Below are positions 1-7,082 of a DNA stretch of 9,607 nucleotides, in pieces. The stretch's first letter is position 1. The number at the start of each line of letters is the position of its first letter. Source of the DNA: Candidatus Saccharimonadota bacterium (GTDB lineage Bacteria > Patescibacteriota > Saccharimonadia > Saccharimonadales > Saccharimonadaceae); assembly GCA_020428185.1 (NCBI GenBank), contig JAGQNH010000012.1, forward strand, positions 1 through 9,607. Reading direction: 5' to 3'. The notes under the pieces are model-generated. The model was not told the DNA's origin, searched no databases, and saw only the letters and a program-made list of their open reading frames with translations. The position numbers were made by a program, and so were the translations under genes.

Positions 1-2154
1 GGTATAGATTCATTCACTGGTCAACCAAACCCCACAGATGGCATAAGCCTCGCATCACTCAGTAGTCCGCTCAACATCACACAGCTACAGGCTTTTGCCG
101 GTGATCTGACAAAGGGCATCAGCTTCGATAACGCGAAAAATCTTGGCAGCAAACTACCTGTTGTCGCAGATTTGCAAATAGCGGGAAACCTTCTCGCGAC
201 AAATACATACTCATACACGGATCTGATGTGCAGTTGGTATACCATTGGTAAGCTGTCGTCAAATGCACTCGTTCGAGCAAAAGCATCAACCGCCGCACGC
301 TATGCACTCCAATTTCTTAAAGAAGCTGATGCTATCAAGGCAGGAAGGGCTGATGAGATGCCAGCAAATGTCTTAGCAAGTAAATTAGCTCAAAGTACAT
401 TCGGCGGATACAACGGTGGCAGTGCTACTGATTCACTAATATATCGATCAATTACATATGGCGACCTAGTGCCAGATTCACTTGATCAGCTCGGTAAGCT
501 CCTTGGTGACGCAGCAGCAATCGTCACATACAATCTTGCTGCATACGAAAACATAGGCACACTAGCTCCATCGTGGGCACAAGTCATCCCAAATGCTGCC
601 GCACTTGGCTCCGTTGCGGGAGTTTCGGGAGCACTCCTACCGCCACCCGTAGATATCGGAGGCTCCGACCGACAATATTGTCTATCTGGAGAAACAATGG
701 AGAGCAAAAGCCAGATAAAGCCAGGTGACAGTGAAACAACAAAGTGCATAGAAGCCATCAATGCAATGGCACCTCCAGGCTATCAAGGAGCGCTCGCCGG
801 AGCAACAGCAGTAGCGAGTGAGACGTGTCCAGAACCTCATTATGATGAGCCTCATCGCGCGTTCGAAGGACAGTTTGCCATGTTGCCGTCACAAAAAATA
901 GTCCAGGCTGCCGCCACTCCATATATAGCTGGCTGGTTTGGCGTCAATACTATGCTTATTTCAGCATTACAACAACAATTATATACATCAAACATCAAGG
1001 GAATCGCCGCAAACTATGCACTCTTTTCGGGAATGGGCGAGCTCCTGGGAGATATGGCTATGAGTCGTGGTCTCATGCCAAGCAATGTTGCAGACATGAC
1101 TGCGTACCTTGGACTAGGCGAGGCAATTGGTGTTCAAAAAAATCATGACGATATCGCCAGGGAAAATGCAAAAAACAACCCGCTCGACCCATACAACAAA
1201 TTCTCATTCCTCGGCTCATTACTGTATAGCCTGCCTCGATCCGTAGACGACAAAACACCTCTTTATGCCACATTGCAAAATCTTGTATCATTCGTCGGAA
1301 GTAGTATACAAAATATCGGTCAGATACCATCAGCGAACGCCTTTTACCACATACAGCCATCTCTTCTCACTGGCAATGATACAGCCGAGAGAATGGCTGG
1401 ATATCTTCTTCGTCTATCATCGGCATTCTGCCCAGTAAATATTGAATACTACCAAGTTGGCATCACTCCAGATATCATGTGCAATGTTCGCTACAGTATG
1501 CCACTTGAAGATATCGCTGTCGCAATAAACCTATCTGGCATTATTGACTACATGACCCAATCTCATTCAGATGTTTACGATGCAAAAATCCAAGAACTAA
1601 CAAAAAGAGTAGCGGAAGCAGACCCAGAGGGAAACAAAGAGTATCTGGCACTCGAATTAGCTGCTGCAGAGGCTGCTAGCACACAGCCATTTATCGACAA
1701 AAATACTGGTAAGCCAACACCAGGTAGTGAATACGAGAAATACCTCCAATACTGCGTCAATCGGCTCGACCCATGGGGAGCCAGTGCTGTATATAGTAGA
1801 TACAATGGCTTATCGGACAAAGAAAAAGAGAAACGACTCGCACTACTTACCCCTGACGGCAACCCAATTACAAAAAATCACACAGCGAGTCCTTACGAAA
1901 AAACAGTCGGAGGCATCCCAACTATGGCAGTCAATGCAGCTCAAAGTGATCTCGATTGGTATACAGGAAAAAAATGCGCACGACTTACAGATCAGCAACA
2001 AATGCTACAGTATTTTCGCACATATACAACATTGTGCTCTGTGGACGGCTCGATGTCCGGTATTATCGATTGTACGGAGCCAGATAGAACGGAGTTGTAT
2101 TATACAAACCCTTTCCACCTCAATAATGACATCCTATTTACATCCTGGAATTAA
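1..2154 (+). CDS. Large, probably extracytoplasmic protein, C-terminal part (5' partial)
   Basis: The reading frame is open from base 1 to the TAA at 2152-2154, giving 717 visible residues. The true start lies left of the window, and an internal TTG near 172 is not a credible start. I do not recognise a catalytic family. The visible part is rich in Ala, Ser, Tyr and Asn, has ten cysteines (an even number, compatible with disulfides outside the cytoplasm), and has moderately hydrophobic stretches but no clear transmembrane helix. A charged, probably helical segment lies around 1567-1680 and is followed by a conserved-looking Cys-rich C-terminus with motifs such as LDWYTGKKC (about 1954-1980) and LCSVDGSMSG (about 2032-2064). 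Placement just upstream of a secreted hydrolase and a T4SS cluster suggests a surface or secretion-associated protein. It could equally be the extracytoplasmic region of an extended VirB6-like protein whose membrane part is off the left edge. The gene is real with high confidence; its role is unknown. Confidence 0.85.
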   Translation, partial: GIDSFTGQPNPTDGISLASLSSPLNITQLQAFAGDLTKGISFDNAKNLGSKLPVVADLQIAGNLLATNTYSYTDLMCSWYTIGKLSSNALVRAKASTAARYALQFLKEADAIKAGRADEMPANVLASKLAQSTFGGYNGGSATDSLIYRSITYGDLVPDSLDQLGKLLGDAAAIVTYNLAAYENIGTLAPSWAQVIPNAAALGSVAGVSGALLPPPVDIGGSDRQYCLSGETMESKSQIKPGDSETTKCIEAINAMAPPGYQGALAGATAVASETCPEPHYDEPHRAFEGQFAMLPSQKIVQAAATPYIAGWFGVNTMLISALQQQLYTSNIKGIAANYALFSGMGELLGDMAMSRGLMPSNVADMTAYLGLGEAIGVQKNHDDIARENAKNNPLDPYNKFSFLGSLLYSLPRSVDDKTPLYATLQNLVSFVGSSIQNIGQIPSANAFYHIQPSLLTGNDTAERMAGYLLRLSSAFCPVNIEYYQVGITPDIMCNVRYSMPLEDIAVAINLSGIIDYMTQSHSDVYDAKIQELTKRVAEADPEGNKEYLALELAAAEAASTQPFIDKNTGKPTPGSEYEKYLQYCVNRLDPWGASAVYSRYNGLSDKEKEKRLALLTPDGNPITKNHTASPYEKTVGGIPTMAVNAAQSDLDWYTGKKCARLTDQQQMLQYFRTYTTLCSVDGSMSGIIDCTEPDRTELYYTNPFHLNNDILFTSWN

Positions 2155-2158
2155 TTAA
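2151..2158. other. Palindrome carrying both convergent stop codons
   Basis: The 8-bp palindrome TTAATTAA holds the plus-strand TAA (2152-2154) of the upstream large gene and the minus-strand TAA (complement of 2151-2153) of the convergent anchored-protein gene. The two coding regions overlap by four bases. There is no space for a conventional intergenic terminator, so any termination signals must lie inside the opposing coding sequences. Confidence 0.85.
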
Positions 2159-2792
2159 AATGCGCCGTAGAAGCCAATGTCTTCAATGCCGCCAAGGCAT
2201 CGACTTCACTGATAGTTATATTCTTAAATGGCTGCGCGACAACAAATCGATACACTGTTAGGCCATCAACGACCATAAGATGATATTCTCTATCAGGACC
2301 AAGTGTTTGAGCAGCCCTGTAGTAGAGTGGGTGACCTTTTATCTTGCCCGCGTCTAGTGTCGACTGATAAATTCGATCATCCTCCAATGCCTGTGAGCTC
2401 TTATATACTCTCTTATCTATATATAGGTCCGCCTTGACGCCATCGGTACGAATAAATGTAAAGGTAATTGTCTGACCGAGATTGCCATTCAAATTAAACA
2501 CTTTGTCCACTTTGCCAGCCTCGACTGATGTCGCCCGTTCGCCAAGAGCATTCACCACCATTGACTTATCAACAACCTCAGAAACACCGATATTACCGTC
2601 TTTTTCGACAAATGCACTGAATCCATCGGCGCCAACGCCGTACTGCAAACCAGGCTTCGGTTCATCCGTAACGCGCATAACAGATTGCACAGTCAAAACA
2701 ACTGCCACTACCGCAATAGCGACAAATACCACCAGTACAATCGCTCGATTTTTGCGACCAATTGTACCTACTTGCTCATCATCTACGTGCAT
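2151..2792 (-). CDS. Single-pass membrane-anchored extracytoplasmic protein, unknown family
   Basis: This encodes 213 residues and is the only minus-strand gene in the window. A short charged N-terminus (residues 1-17, ending in RKN) is followed by one strongly hydrophobic helix (about 18-38, rich in Val, Ala and Ile). The remaining 170 or so residues form a soluble domain with alternating beta-like segments (for example around ITFTFIRTD and LTVYRFVV) and a final helical stretch. The Arg/Lys before the helix and the absence of an AxA-type cleavage site favour an uncleaved N-in anchor with the domain outside. I do not recognise the domain, and it has no Cys. The gene is divergent from the secreted hydrolase across 88 bp and convergent with the large exported protein. 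The start at 2790-2792 is chosen because it directly precedes the charged anchor; upstream is only a promoter-like region, without an SD. Confidence 0.85.
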   Translation of the reverse strand: MHVDDEQVGTIGRKNRAIVLVVFVAIAVVAVVLTVQSVMRVTDEPKPGLQYGVGADGFSAFVEKDGNIGVSEVVDKSMVVNALGERATSVEAGKVDKVFNLNGNLGQTITFTFIRTDGVKADLYIDKRVYKSSQALEDDRIYQSTLDAGKIKGHPLYYRAAQTLGPDREYHLMVVDGLTVYRFVVAQPFKNITISEVDALAALKTLASTAHFN

Positions 2793-2803
2793 ACTACTTC
2801 AAT

Positions 2804-2832
2804 ACTATCACAGCTATGGCTACTCAGGTAAA
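2804..2832 (-). promoter_or_regulatory. Putative promoter of the minus-strand anchored-protein gene
   Basis: Read on the minus strand, TTTACC (2827-2832; four of six match to TTGACA) is followed by a 17-nt spacer and GATAGT (2804-2809; four of six to TATAAT) with an extended TG element just before it. The -10 box ends 11 nt before the ATG, which predicts a leader of only about 4-5 nt and leaves no room for an SD. It was found by eye; the spacing is the main support. Confidence 0.45.
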
Positions 2833-2836
2833 GTAC

Positions 2837-2865
2837 TTGTCCTTATACACGGTCTATTATATTCT
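2837..2865 (+). promoter_or_regulatory. Putative promoter of the secreted hydrolase
   Basis: TTGTCC (2837-2842) and TATTCT (2860-2865) are separated by 17 nt, each matching the bacterial consensus at four of six positions. The surrounding stretch is AT-rich and offers alternative -10 boxes (TATTAT at 2855-2860, TATATT at 2858-2863), so the exact box is uncertain. It lies back to back with the minus-strand promoter in the 88-bp divergent region, so the two genes may share control. Confidence 0.3.
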
Positions 2866-2867
2866 TT

Positions 2868-2872
2868 AGGTG
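2868..2872 (+). promoter_or_regulatory. Ribosome binding site that fixes the hydrolase start
   Basis: AGGTG, complementary to the CACCT of the usual 16S rRNA tail, ends eight bases before the ATG at 2881. Together with the signal peptide beginning at that ATG, it supports 2881 over the in-frame codons further upstream, which would run through the oppositely oriented neighbour gene. Confidence 0.5.
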
Positions 2873-2880
2873 TATATATT

Positions 2881-4761
2881 ATGCATAAACATTTTGTTCG
2901 ACATCAATTATTTGGGTACAGTACGATAAAAATCTTCGCGCTTGTCGCTATTTTTACATTAAGCGTGATTGGCGTCACGCAGCAAGTAGGTGCGACTCAA
3001 TCGATGTCAGAATATTGCAGCCAATACACGGAAGATGACAACAATGCATGTATGGATGGCGTGAAGGGGACACCTTGCAAGGTGTATTTAGATGTTTTTG
3101 CATTTGATCAGGCGAAAGCAACAAGGACAAATCTTATATGCAAGCAGGCAGCAAGTGACCGCTCAGCCGGTATCGTGTCTACAAGCACGACCCCTACAAG
3201 CTCACAATCACCAACTCCCACGAATATCACATCTCCGCCTTCCAATCCATCTCCATCAACACAGCCCACCACACCCACACCTACACCTACACCAGACCCA
3301 TCACAAGATGTCGAAGCGCTAAAGGCGCAAGTACAAAGCCTTGCCGACCAAGCAAAAGGCATACAGGATCAACTCAGCCAATACCTTGACGAACTTCATC
3401 AATCTGGCGAAGATGCAGATGTTAATGTCGACGAATATGTCTCGAATAACTACGACTCATATACAAATGGAGCAGGCAAACAACAAGAACTCAAAATCAT
3501 GCAAAGAGGAAACGGTAGCTCTCCTGTCATTTTATTTATCAATGGCGGCGGCTGGCACATGAATGACAATACCAGCTATCGTGTCATGAACGCCGAACAA
3601 GACAAAGATGTGCCCGGTGAAAATCCTTGGAATAGAGGGTACGCTATGATTGAGATTACATACCGCCTTGGCTCTAGTGGTGTCAACTATATGTATGAAG
3701 ATGTTATGCGAGGCATCTACCATGTTATTAGCAATGCTTCTATGTACGGCATTGACCCAAACAAGGTTGTCATATGGGGGGATAGCGCCGGAGGAAGCCT
3801 CTCTATGCGTGCAGCAGCCAGTGGAAAGTCTGGCGCCAAAGCAGCCGTCGGTTGGTCAGCTATCACAAATGCTTACACAGCTCTCTTTCGATCTATTGCC
3901 GCACTTGCTATCGGCATAGACCACTCCACCTGTGCGCCCACAGATATTGCAGGTCTTGCAAACTTTGCGGATCTCGCCGCAGGAGGAAACGGCGACGTAG
4001 CAGAATACGGCGGCGGCCTTAGTAATAATGATTTCTCGAGTCTTGGTATATCCGGTTCGGGTGGTATCACTGGGAGTGGATTTAATCCACTCGCACTACT
4101 GTCCGAGGGACTCGTTGCCGGCAAAAACCTACTTAGTGCTGCAAAAAACTTCGAAACAGTCACGAATCAAATTCAGAATAAAGATTTTTCGTCACTCTTT
4201 AGCAGTACAGTAAACTTAGCCAGTAAAAAGTTCGTCGAATGTATCGACAACTTCAATGCACTATCTCCAGCACTTTTCACAAGCCCCGATACGCCACCTA
4301 GCTTTCTTGCGGAGTTTGAAAACGACATGACAGTGGGCCCAGACCAAGCAACTGGCATGCGTGACAAACTACAACAACTTGGCATACAATCAGAAGCACT
4401 CATACTACCCGGCACAGAAGACTGTGTACGCGAGGCTGCAGATACTTTCGGTACGGGCTGTCATCTCGGCTACTACTCACCATTCGTAAAACAAACCTTA
4501 GACTTCCTCGACAGTGTCATTGGTAACGATTGGCAACCAGTATTAAGCAACCCTGGGGGCGGGGGATCAGGTGGCGGATTACTTAGTGGAAAATCTTCCA
4601 ACAATTCACTAAAAGATCAAAAAAATGCTCAATGTGCGACTATCGGAAGTGTTTTTGTAAGTGACAGAAACAACCCAAATGGTGGCGCTTGTCAATCTAT
4701 AACATGTCAACTCGAATTACTAAATGCATTTTGCTCCCCCAGCTTCTTGTCTAAGCAATAA
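2881..4761 (+). CDS. Secreted multidomain alpha/beta hydrolase (esterase/lipase-like)
   Basis: The protein has 626 residues and is predicted to be exported. A signal peptide (1-38) with hydrophobic core around 18-32 probably cleaves after VGA. A small domain with C46, C57, C66 and C87 follows, then a Pro/Thr/Ser linker (about 100-140) with a TP repeat and a short coiled coil (about 143-175). The catalytic domain shows an oxyanion-hole motif NGGGW (221-225; the family usually has HGGGW) and a nucleophile elbow GDSAGG with Ser302. Asp482 (in NDM) and His528 (in GTGCHLG) occupy the expected acid and base positions of hormone-sensitive-lipase or carboxylesterase-like enzymes. Ser and Asp are 180 residues apart, implying a large Gly/Asn/Ser-rich insertion (about 335-465). 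A Gly-Ser linker (559-566) leads to a tail with four cysteines. The substrate is unknown; ester hydrolysis is inferred from the motifs. Its neighbours suggest a surface or host-directed role. Confidence 0.85.
   Translation: MHKHFVRHQLFGYSTIKIFALVAIFTLSVIGVTQQVGATQSMSEYCSQYTEDDNNACMDGVKGTPCKVYLDVFAFDQAKATRTNLICKQAASDRSAGIVSTSTTPTSSQSPTPTNITSPPSNPSPSTQPTTPTPTPTPDPSQDVEALKAQVQSLADQAKGIQDQLSQYLDELHQSGEDADVNVDEYVSNNYDSYTNGAGKQQELKIMQRGNGSSPVILFINGGGWHMNDNTSYRVMNAEQDKDVPGENPWNRGYAMIEITYRLGSSGVNYMYEDVMRGIYHVISNASMYGIDPNKVVIWGDSAGGSLSMRAAASGKSGAKAAVGWSAITNAYTALFRSIAALAIGIDHSTCAPTDIAGLANFADLAAGGNGDVAEYGGGLSNNDFSSLGISGSGGITGSGFNPLALLSEGLVAGKNLLSAAKNFETVTNQIQNKDFSSLFSSTVNLASKKFVECIDNFNALSPALFTSPDTPPSFLAEFENDMTVGPDQATGMRDKLQQLGIQSEALILPGTEDCVREAADTFGTGCHLGYYSPFVKQTLDFLDSVIGNDWQPVLSNPGGGGSGGGLLSGKSSNNSLKDQKNAQCATIGSVFVSDRNNPNGGACQSITCQLELLNAFCSPSFLSKQ
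3271..3294 (+). repeat. Hexanucleotide ACACCN repeat encoding (Thr-Pro)4
   Basis: Four tandem copies of ACACCN (N is C, T, T, A) sit in frame in the Pro/Thr-rich linker of the hydrolase. Because the unit is six bases, copy-number change would alter linker length by two residues without shifting the frame. It is an ordinary low-complexity coding repeat, not a CRISPR or mobile repeat. Confidence 0.7.
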
Positions 4762-4763
4762 TA

Positions 4764-4785
4764 CCTATTCACCAAATCGAATAGG
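4764..4785 (+). repeat. Short inverted repeat after the hydrolase gene
   Basis: CCTATTC (4764-4770) and GAATAGG (4779-4785) form a perfect 7-bp stem with an 8-nt loop, starting two bases after the hydrolase stop codon. No T tract follows, so it is not a standard intrinsic terminator. It could be a weak terminator, an RNA 3'-end stabiliser or an operator for the gene starting at 4844. The rest of the 82-bp gap holds only the promoter-like boxes listed separately. Confidence 0.4.
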
Positions 4786-4809
4786 GCCATACAAGCATAA
4801 GCCTGTTGT

Positions 4810-4838
4810 TTAATATCTCTATCTGTTGTACCTTATAT
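4810..4838 (+). promoter_or_regulatory. Putative promoter of the VirB6-like gene
   Basis: TTAATA (4810-4815) and TTATAT (4833-4838) are separated by 17 nt; each matches the consensus at four or five of six positions. The -10 box ends five bases before the ATG at 4844, so transcription would start at or next to the start codon. The only SD-like bases (AGG) directly abut the ATG and are too close to act as an SD. An alternative -35 box, TTGTTT, lies at 4806-4811. Confidence 0.35.
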
Positions 4839-4843
4839 GTAGG

Positions 4844-7021
4844 ATGGTCGCAAAACAAAAACGATATATACTGGTGGGATTATTTATTGTCTTTGCGACA
4901 TTTTTTAGTAGTTTTAGCCCATCTAGTGTTGCATATGCCGATACGCCACCCGCTACAGATACCTCCGACACAAAGGAAACTTGTGCTGTCGAGCGAATAG
5001 GGTGGATCGTCTGTCCAATCATTCAATCTGCCGCCGTCATATCCGACAAGGCTTTCCAGATATTGTCTGATAATTTTCTACGGACAGACCCTCAGCTTAT
5101 TCAAGATGATAGTGGCACGAAGGTAGCGTGGGAGATGGCCCGGAATATCGCAAACGTCATGTTTATTATTGCGTTCCTGGCAATCATCATCTCTCAGGTA
5201 ACCAGCATGGGTATCAGTAACTACGGTATCAAGCGCATGATGCCACGACTCTTTGTCGCTGCTATTGCAGTCAATGCATCGTATTACATATGTCAGGCCG
5301 CAGTCGATGTGACAAATATCCTAGGATATGAAATTCAAAATGCACTTGAAGATGTCTCAAATAGCCTAGGACCCTCTGTGTTTGGCAATGCTCAGGATGT
5401 CGGCGGTTTTCAACACACAACCACACCTGGAGCCGGCATACTCGCAGTCATTGCTGCTGGTGCACTCGGTGCAGCAGCCGTCGTCTGGCTCACACTACCT
5501 CTTCTCATAAGTATCATCTTATTTGTACTTATCACCGTATCAACGATTATTGTCATATTACTACTTCGAAAAGCCCTAATCGTACTCCTTATCGTCATAT
5601 CGCCAATCGCGTTTGTCTTATACCTTCTTCCAAATACCGAACGCCTATTCAATAAGTGGATGAAGATGTTCGGGCAGTTACTTATGGTATTCCCGATCGT
5701 CGGCCTCCTTTTTGGAGCCGGACAGCTAGCGAGTACAATTATCTTAGTATCCGGATCAGAGGGTGGCCCAGAGAGGGCTGAGCTTGCCCAAAAATGTAAT
5801 CCAAATCTTCAAGAAAAAGAGAAGGATGAGTACGGTGACGCCAATACGAATGCTTTCTATAATCTCAAAAAAAGTGCGAATTCATACGACACATGTGGAG
5901 GTGGGGCTGTACTACTCTCCGATACTAATAGTTCTAAATCTGTAACCGCCAGCTGGACACTTGGCCTCGTTGCGATGGGAGTAGCCGTCACACCACTCAT
6001 AGCCGTATGGTCTGTCCTCAAGGGATCACTTGCGGCCGCTGGTTCAATTGGCGGCAAGCTATCGTCCATGAGCGGCAAGTTCACACAGGGTCGACGCAAG
6101 GCCATGAAGGAAGAAGTTGAGAAGCGACGTCTTATTAACGACAGAAATTACATGCAAAAGGGTGGCCTACGCGGCAGAATGGGTAATGCACTTACTCTAG
6201 GGGGCACAGAGCGACGCATAAAGCGAAAGGCAAGTCGTCAGTATGCAGAAAGTATGTTTAATAAGCAATACACCCAGTACGTAGCACAAGAGGCCGTTGA
6301 CAAAGATGGTAATCTAACAGGTTTTGGAAAAACACTTGCTGGCGGTAGAGGTGCCAGTGAATCCGACAGGCAAACAGTCATTACAAATTCCGAAAGCGCC
6401 CTCCGTCAATCACAACAAGAGGAGTTTAAGGCAGCAAGCCTACGATCTGCAGACATGTCAGATGCTGAACTCAATGTCATCGTTGACGTCAACCTTGATA
6501 ATGTTGATGTAAATAGTCCTAAACTTGCTGCTGCAATCGACGAACTTGGCAAGCGTGGAGACTTCGGCCGACTTGAAGCGATCATGAACACTGTCGCAAA
6601 TAAAGGACCGAGCCTTGCATCACGAACGCTCGCATCTACATTAAACGAAAATGCTGGTCAGGTATTCACCGGTAGTCAAATTGCCAACATTTCTCGCGGT
6701 GCATATTCAACAAAATACAAAGAAACTATCGCAGGAAACCTAGCAAATGGTGTCCTCACTCCTGAAAAAATGTCAGCACTCAATCCAGGACTTGCTGCAG
6801 AAGTGTCGCATGTAGCTGCATCCGCATCAACACCTGAAGTCGCAAACCATCTTGCAGCCGGCGGGAAAAGCCAAAAAGATATATTCGACCAACTTGCAAC
6901 AGCAGCTGTTGCCGTTAACAACGACGACATCTTAAACAAGCGAATATCTCGTATTGCACCGACACTCATAAACTACACGAACAGATCCCATCCACCAGAT
7001 GGCAGACGGACCTCACCTTAA
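4844..7021 (+). CDS. TrbL/VirB6-like polytopic T4SS membrane protein
   Basis: This 725-residue protein fits the inner-membrane channel component of a reduced T4SS. It begins with a signal peptide or first helix (1-32, cleavage likely after AYA), then an extracytoplasmic segment with C47 and C57 in a GWIVCP motif (53-58) that I associate with TrbL-like proteins of CPR bacteria. Hydrophobic helices follow at about 100-122, 132-155, 197-215, 216-245, 248-268, 280-303 and 370-392. From about 400 to the end there is a long soluble region, first very basic (Arg/Lys-rich to about 470) and then helical and more acidic, presumably cytoplasmic. ATG 4844 is preferred over the in-frame TTG at 4826 because the signal peptide starts cleanly there. 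The PrgI gene downstream supports the T4SS assignment. Family-level identity is from recognised sequence style and topology. VirB6 proteins are poorly conserved, so the exact subfamily is open. Confidence 0.75.
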   Translation: MVAKQKRYILVGLFIVFATFFSSFSPSSVAYADTPPATDTSDTKETCAVERIGWIVCPIIQSAAVISDKAFQILSDNFLRTDPQLIQDDSGTKVAWEMARNIANVMFIIAFLAIIISQVTSMGISNYGIKRMMPRLFVAAIAVNASYYICQAAVDVTNILGYEIQNALEDVSNSLGPSVFGNAQDVGGFQHTTTPGAGILAVIAAGALGAAAVVWLTLPLLISIILFVLITVSTIIVILLLRKALIVLLIVISPIAFVLYLLPNTERLFNKWMKMFGQLLMVFPIVGLLFGAGQLASTIILVSGSEGGPERAELAQKCNPNLQEKEKDEYGDANTNAFYNLKKSANSYDTCGGGAVLLSDTNSSKSVTASWTLGLVAMGVAVTPLIAVWSVLKGSLAAAGSIGGKLSSMSGKFTQGRRKAMKEEVEKRRLINDRNYMQKGGLRGRMGNALTLGGTERRIKRKASRQYAESMFNKQYTQYVAQEAVDKDGNLTGFGKTLAGGRGASESDRQTVITNSESALRQSQQEEFKAASLRSADMSDAELNVIVDVNLDNVDVNSPKLAAAIDELGKRGDFGRLEAIMNTVANKGPSLASRTLASTLNENAGQVFTGSQIANISRGAYSTKYKETIAGNLANGVLTPEKMSALNPGLAAEVSHVAASASTPEVANHLAAGGKSQKDIFDQLATAAVAVNNDDILNKRISRIAPTLINYTNRSHPPDGRRTSP

Positions 7022-7022
7022 A

Positions 7023-7058
7023 AAATAAATCGATGCCCGTCTGGGTATTGATTTATTT
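7023..7058 (+). terminator. Strong hairpin terminator after the VirB6-like gene
   Basis: Bases 7023-7038 pair with 7043-7058 over 16 uninterrupted positions, including two G-U pairs, around a GTCT tetraloop. The stem begins two bases after the TAA at 7019-7021. The stem base is AAATAAATC/GATTTATTT, so the T-rich 3' arm doubles as the U-rich tract, and the A-rich 5' arm gives the same property on the other strand. It is likely to terminate the 4844-7021 transcript. The 3' arm also holds the -35 box of the next unit. Confidence 0.7.
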
Positions 7059-7076
7059 CACTACTTATGCTTAAAT
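7048..7076 (+). promoter_or_regulatory. Putative extended -10 promoter of the 7083-9607 unit
   Basis: TTGATT (7048-7053) lies exactly 17 nt before TTAAAT (7071-7076), with TG at 7068-7069 giving an extended -10. The -10 box ends six bases before the ATG at 7083, so the predicted transcription start coincides with the start codon and the mRNA would be leaderless. No SD is present. The -35 box lies inside the 3' arm of the preceding terminator hairpin. Confidence 0.5.
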
Positions 7077-7082
7077 ATATTT

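Noticed and set aside
172..174. TTG as the start of the first gene
   Set aside because: The frame is open to base 1 with similar composition and there is no SD, so the gene simply continues beyond the left edge.
1727..2158. 143-aa plus-strand frame inside the first gene
   Set aside because: It overlaps the long frame-1 coding region completely, has no SD, and its product has no sensible domain; it is a shadow.
2482..2880. Upstream extension of the hydrolase reading frame by 133 codons
   Set aside because: It runs antisense through the minus-strand anchored-protein gene and would bury the clear signal peptide beginning at ATG 2881, which also has an SD.
2793..2880. Riboswitch or small RNA in the divergent region
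   Set aside because: The 88 bp are fully used by two back-to-back promoter-like elements and an SD; there is no extended pairing or known aptamer pattern.
3271..3294. Tandem repeat as a CRISPR or phase-variation tract
   Set aside because: There are no spacers, and a six-base unit cannot shift the frame; it simply encodes Thr-Pro pairs.
3108..3362. Minus-strand frame rich in Gly and Val
   Set aside because: It is the antisense shadow of the Thr/Pro linker repeat in the hydrolase gene.
4826..4843. TTG start for the VirB6-like protein
   Set aside because: It adds six residues before a typical signal peptide that starts cleanly at ATG 4844, and it has no SD of its own.
7023..7058. Hairpin as a small RNA or mobile-element terminal repeat
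   Set aside because: Its position two bases after a stop codon, with U-rich 3' arm and tetraloop, is explained by a terminator; no flanking duplication or transposase is seen.
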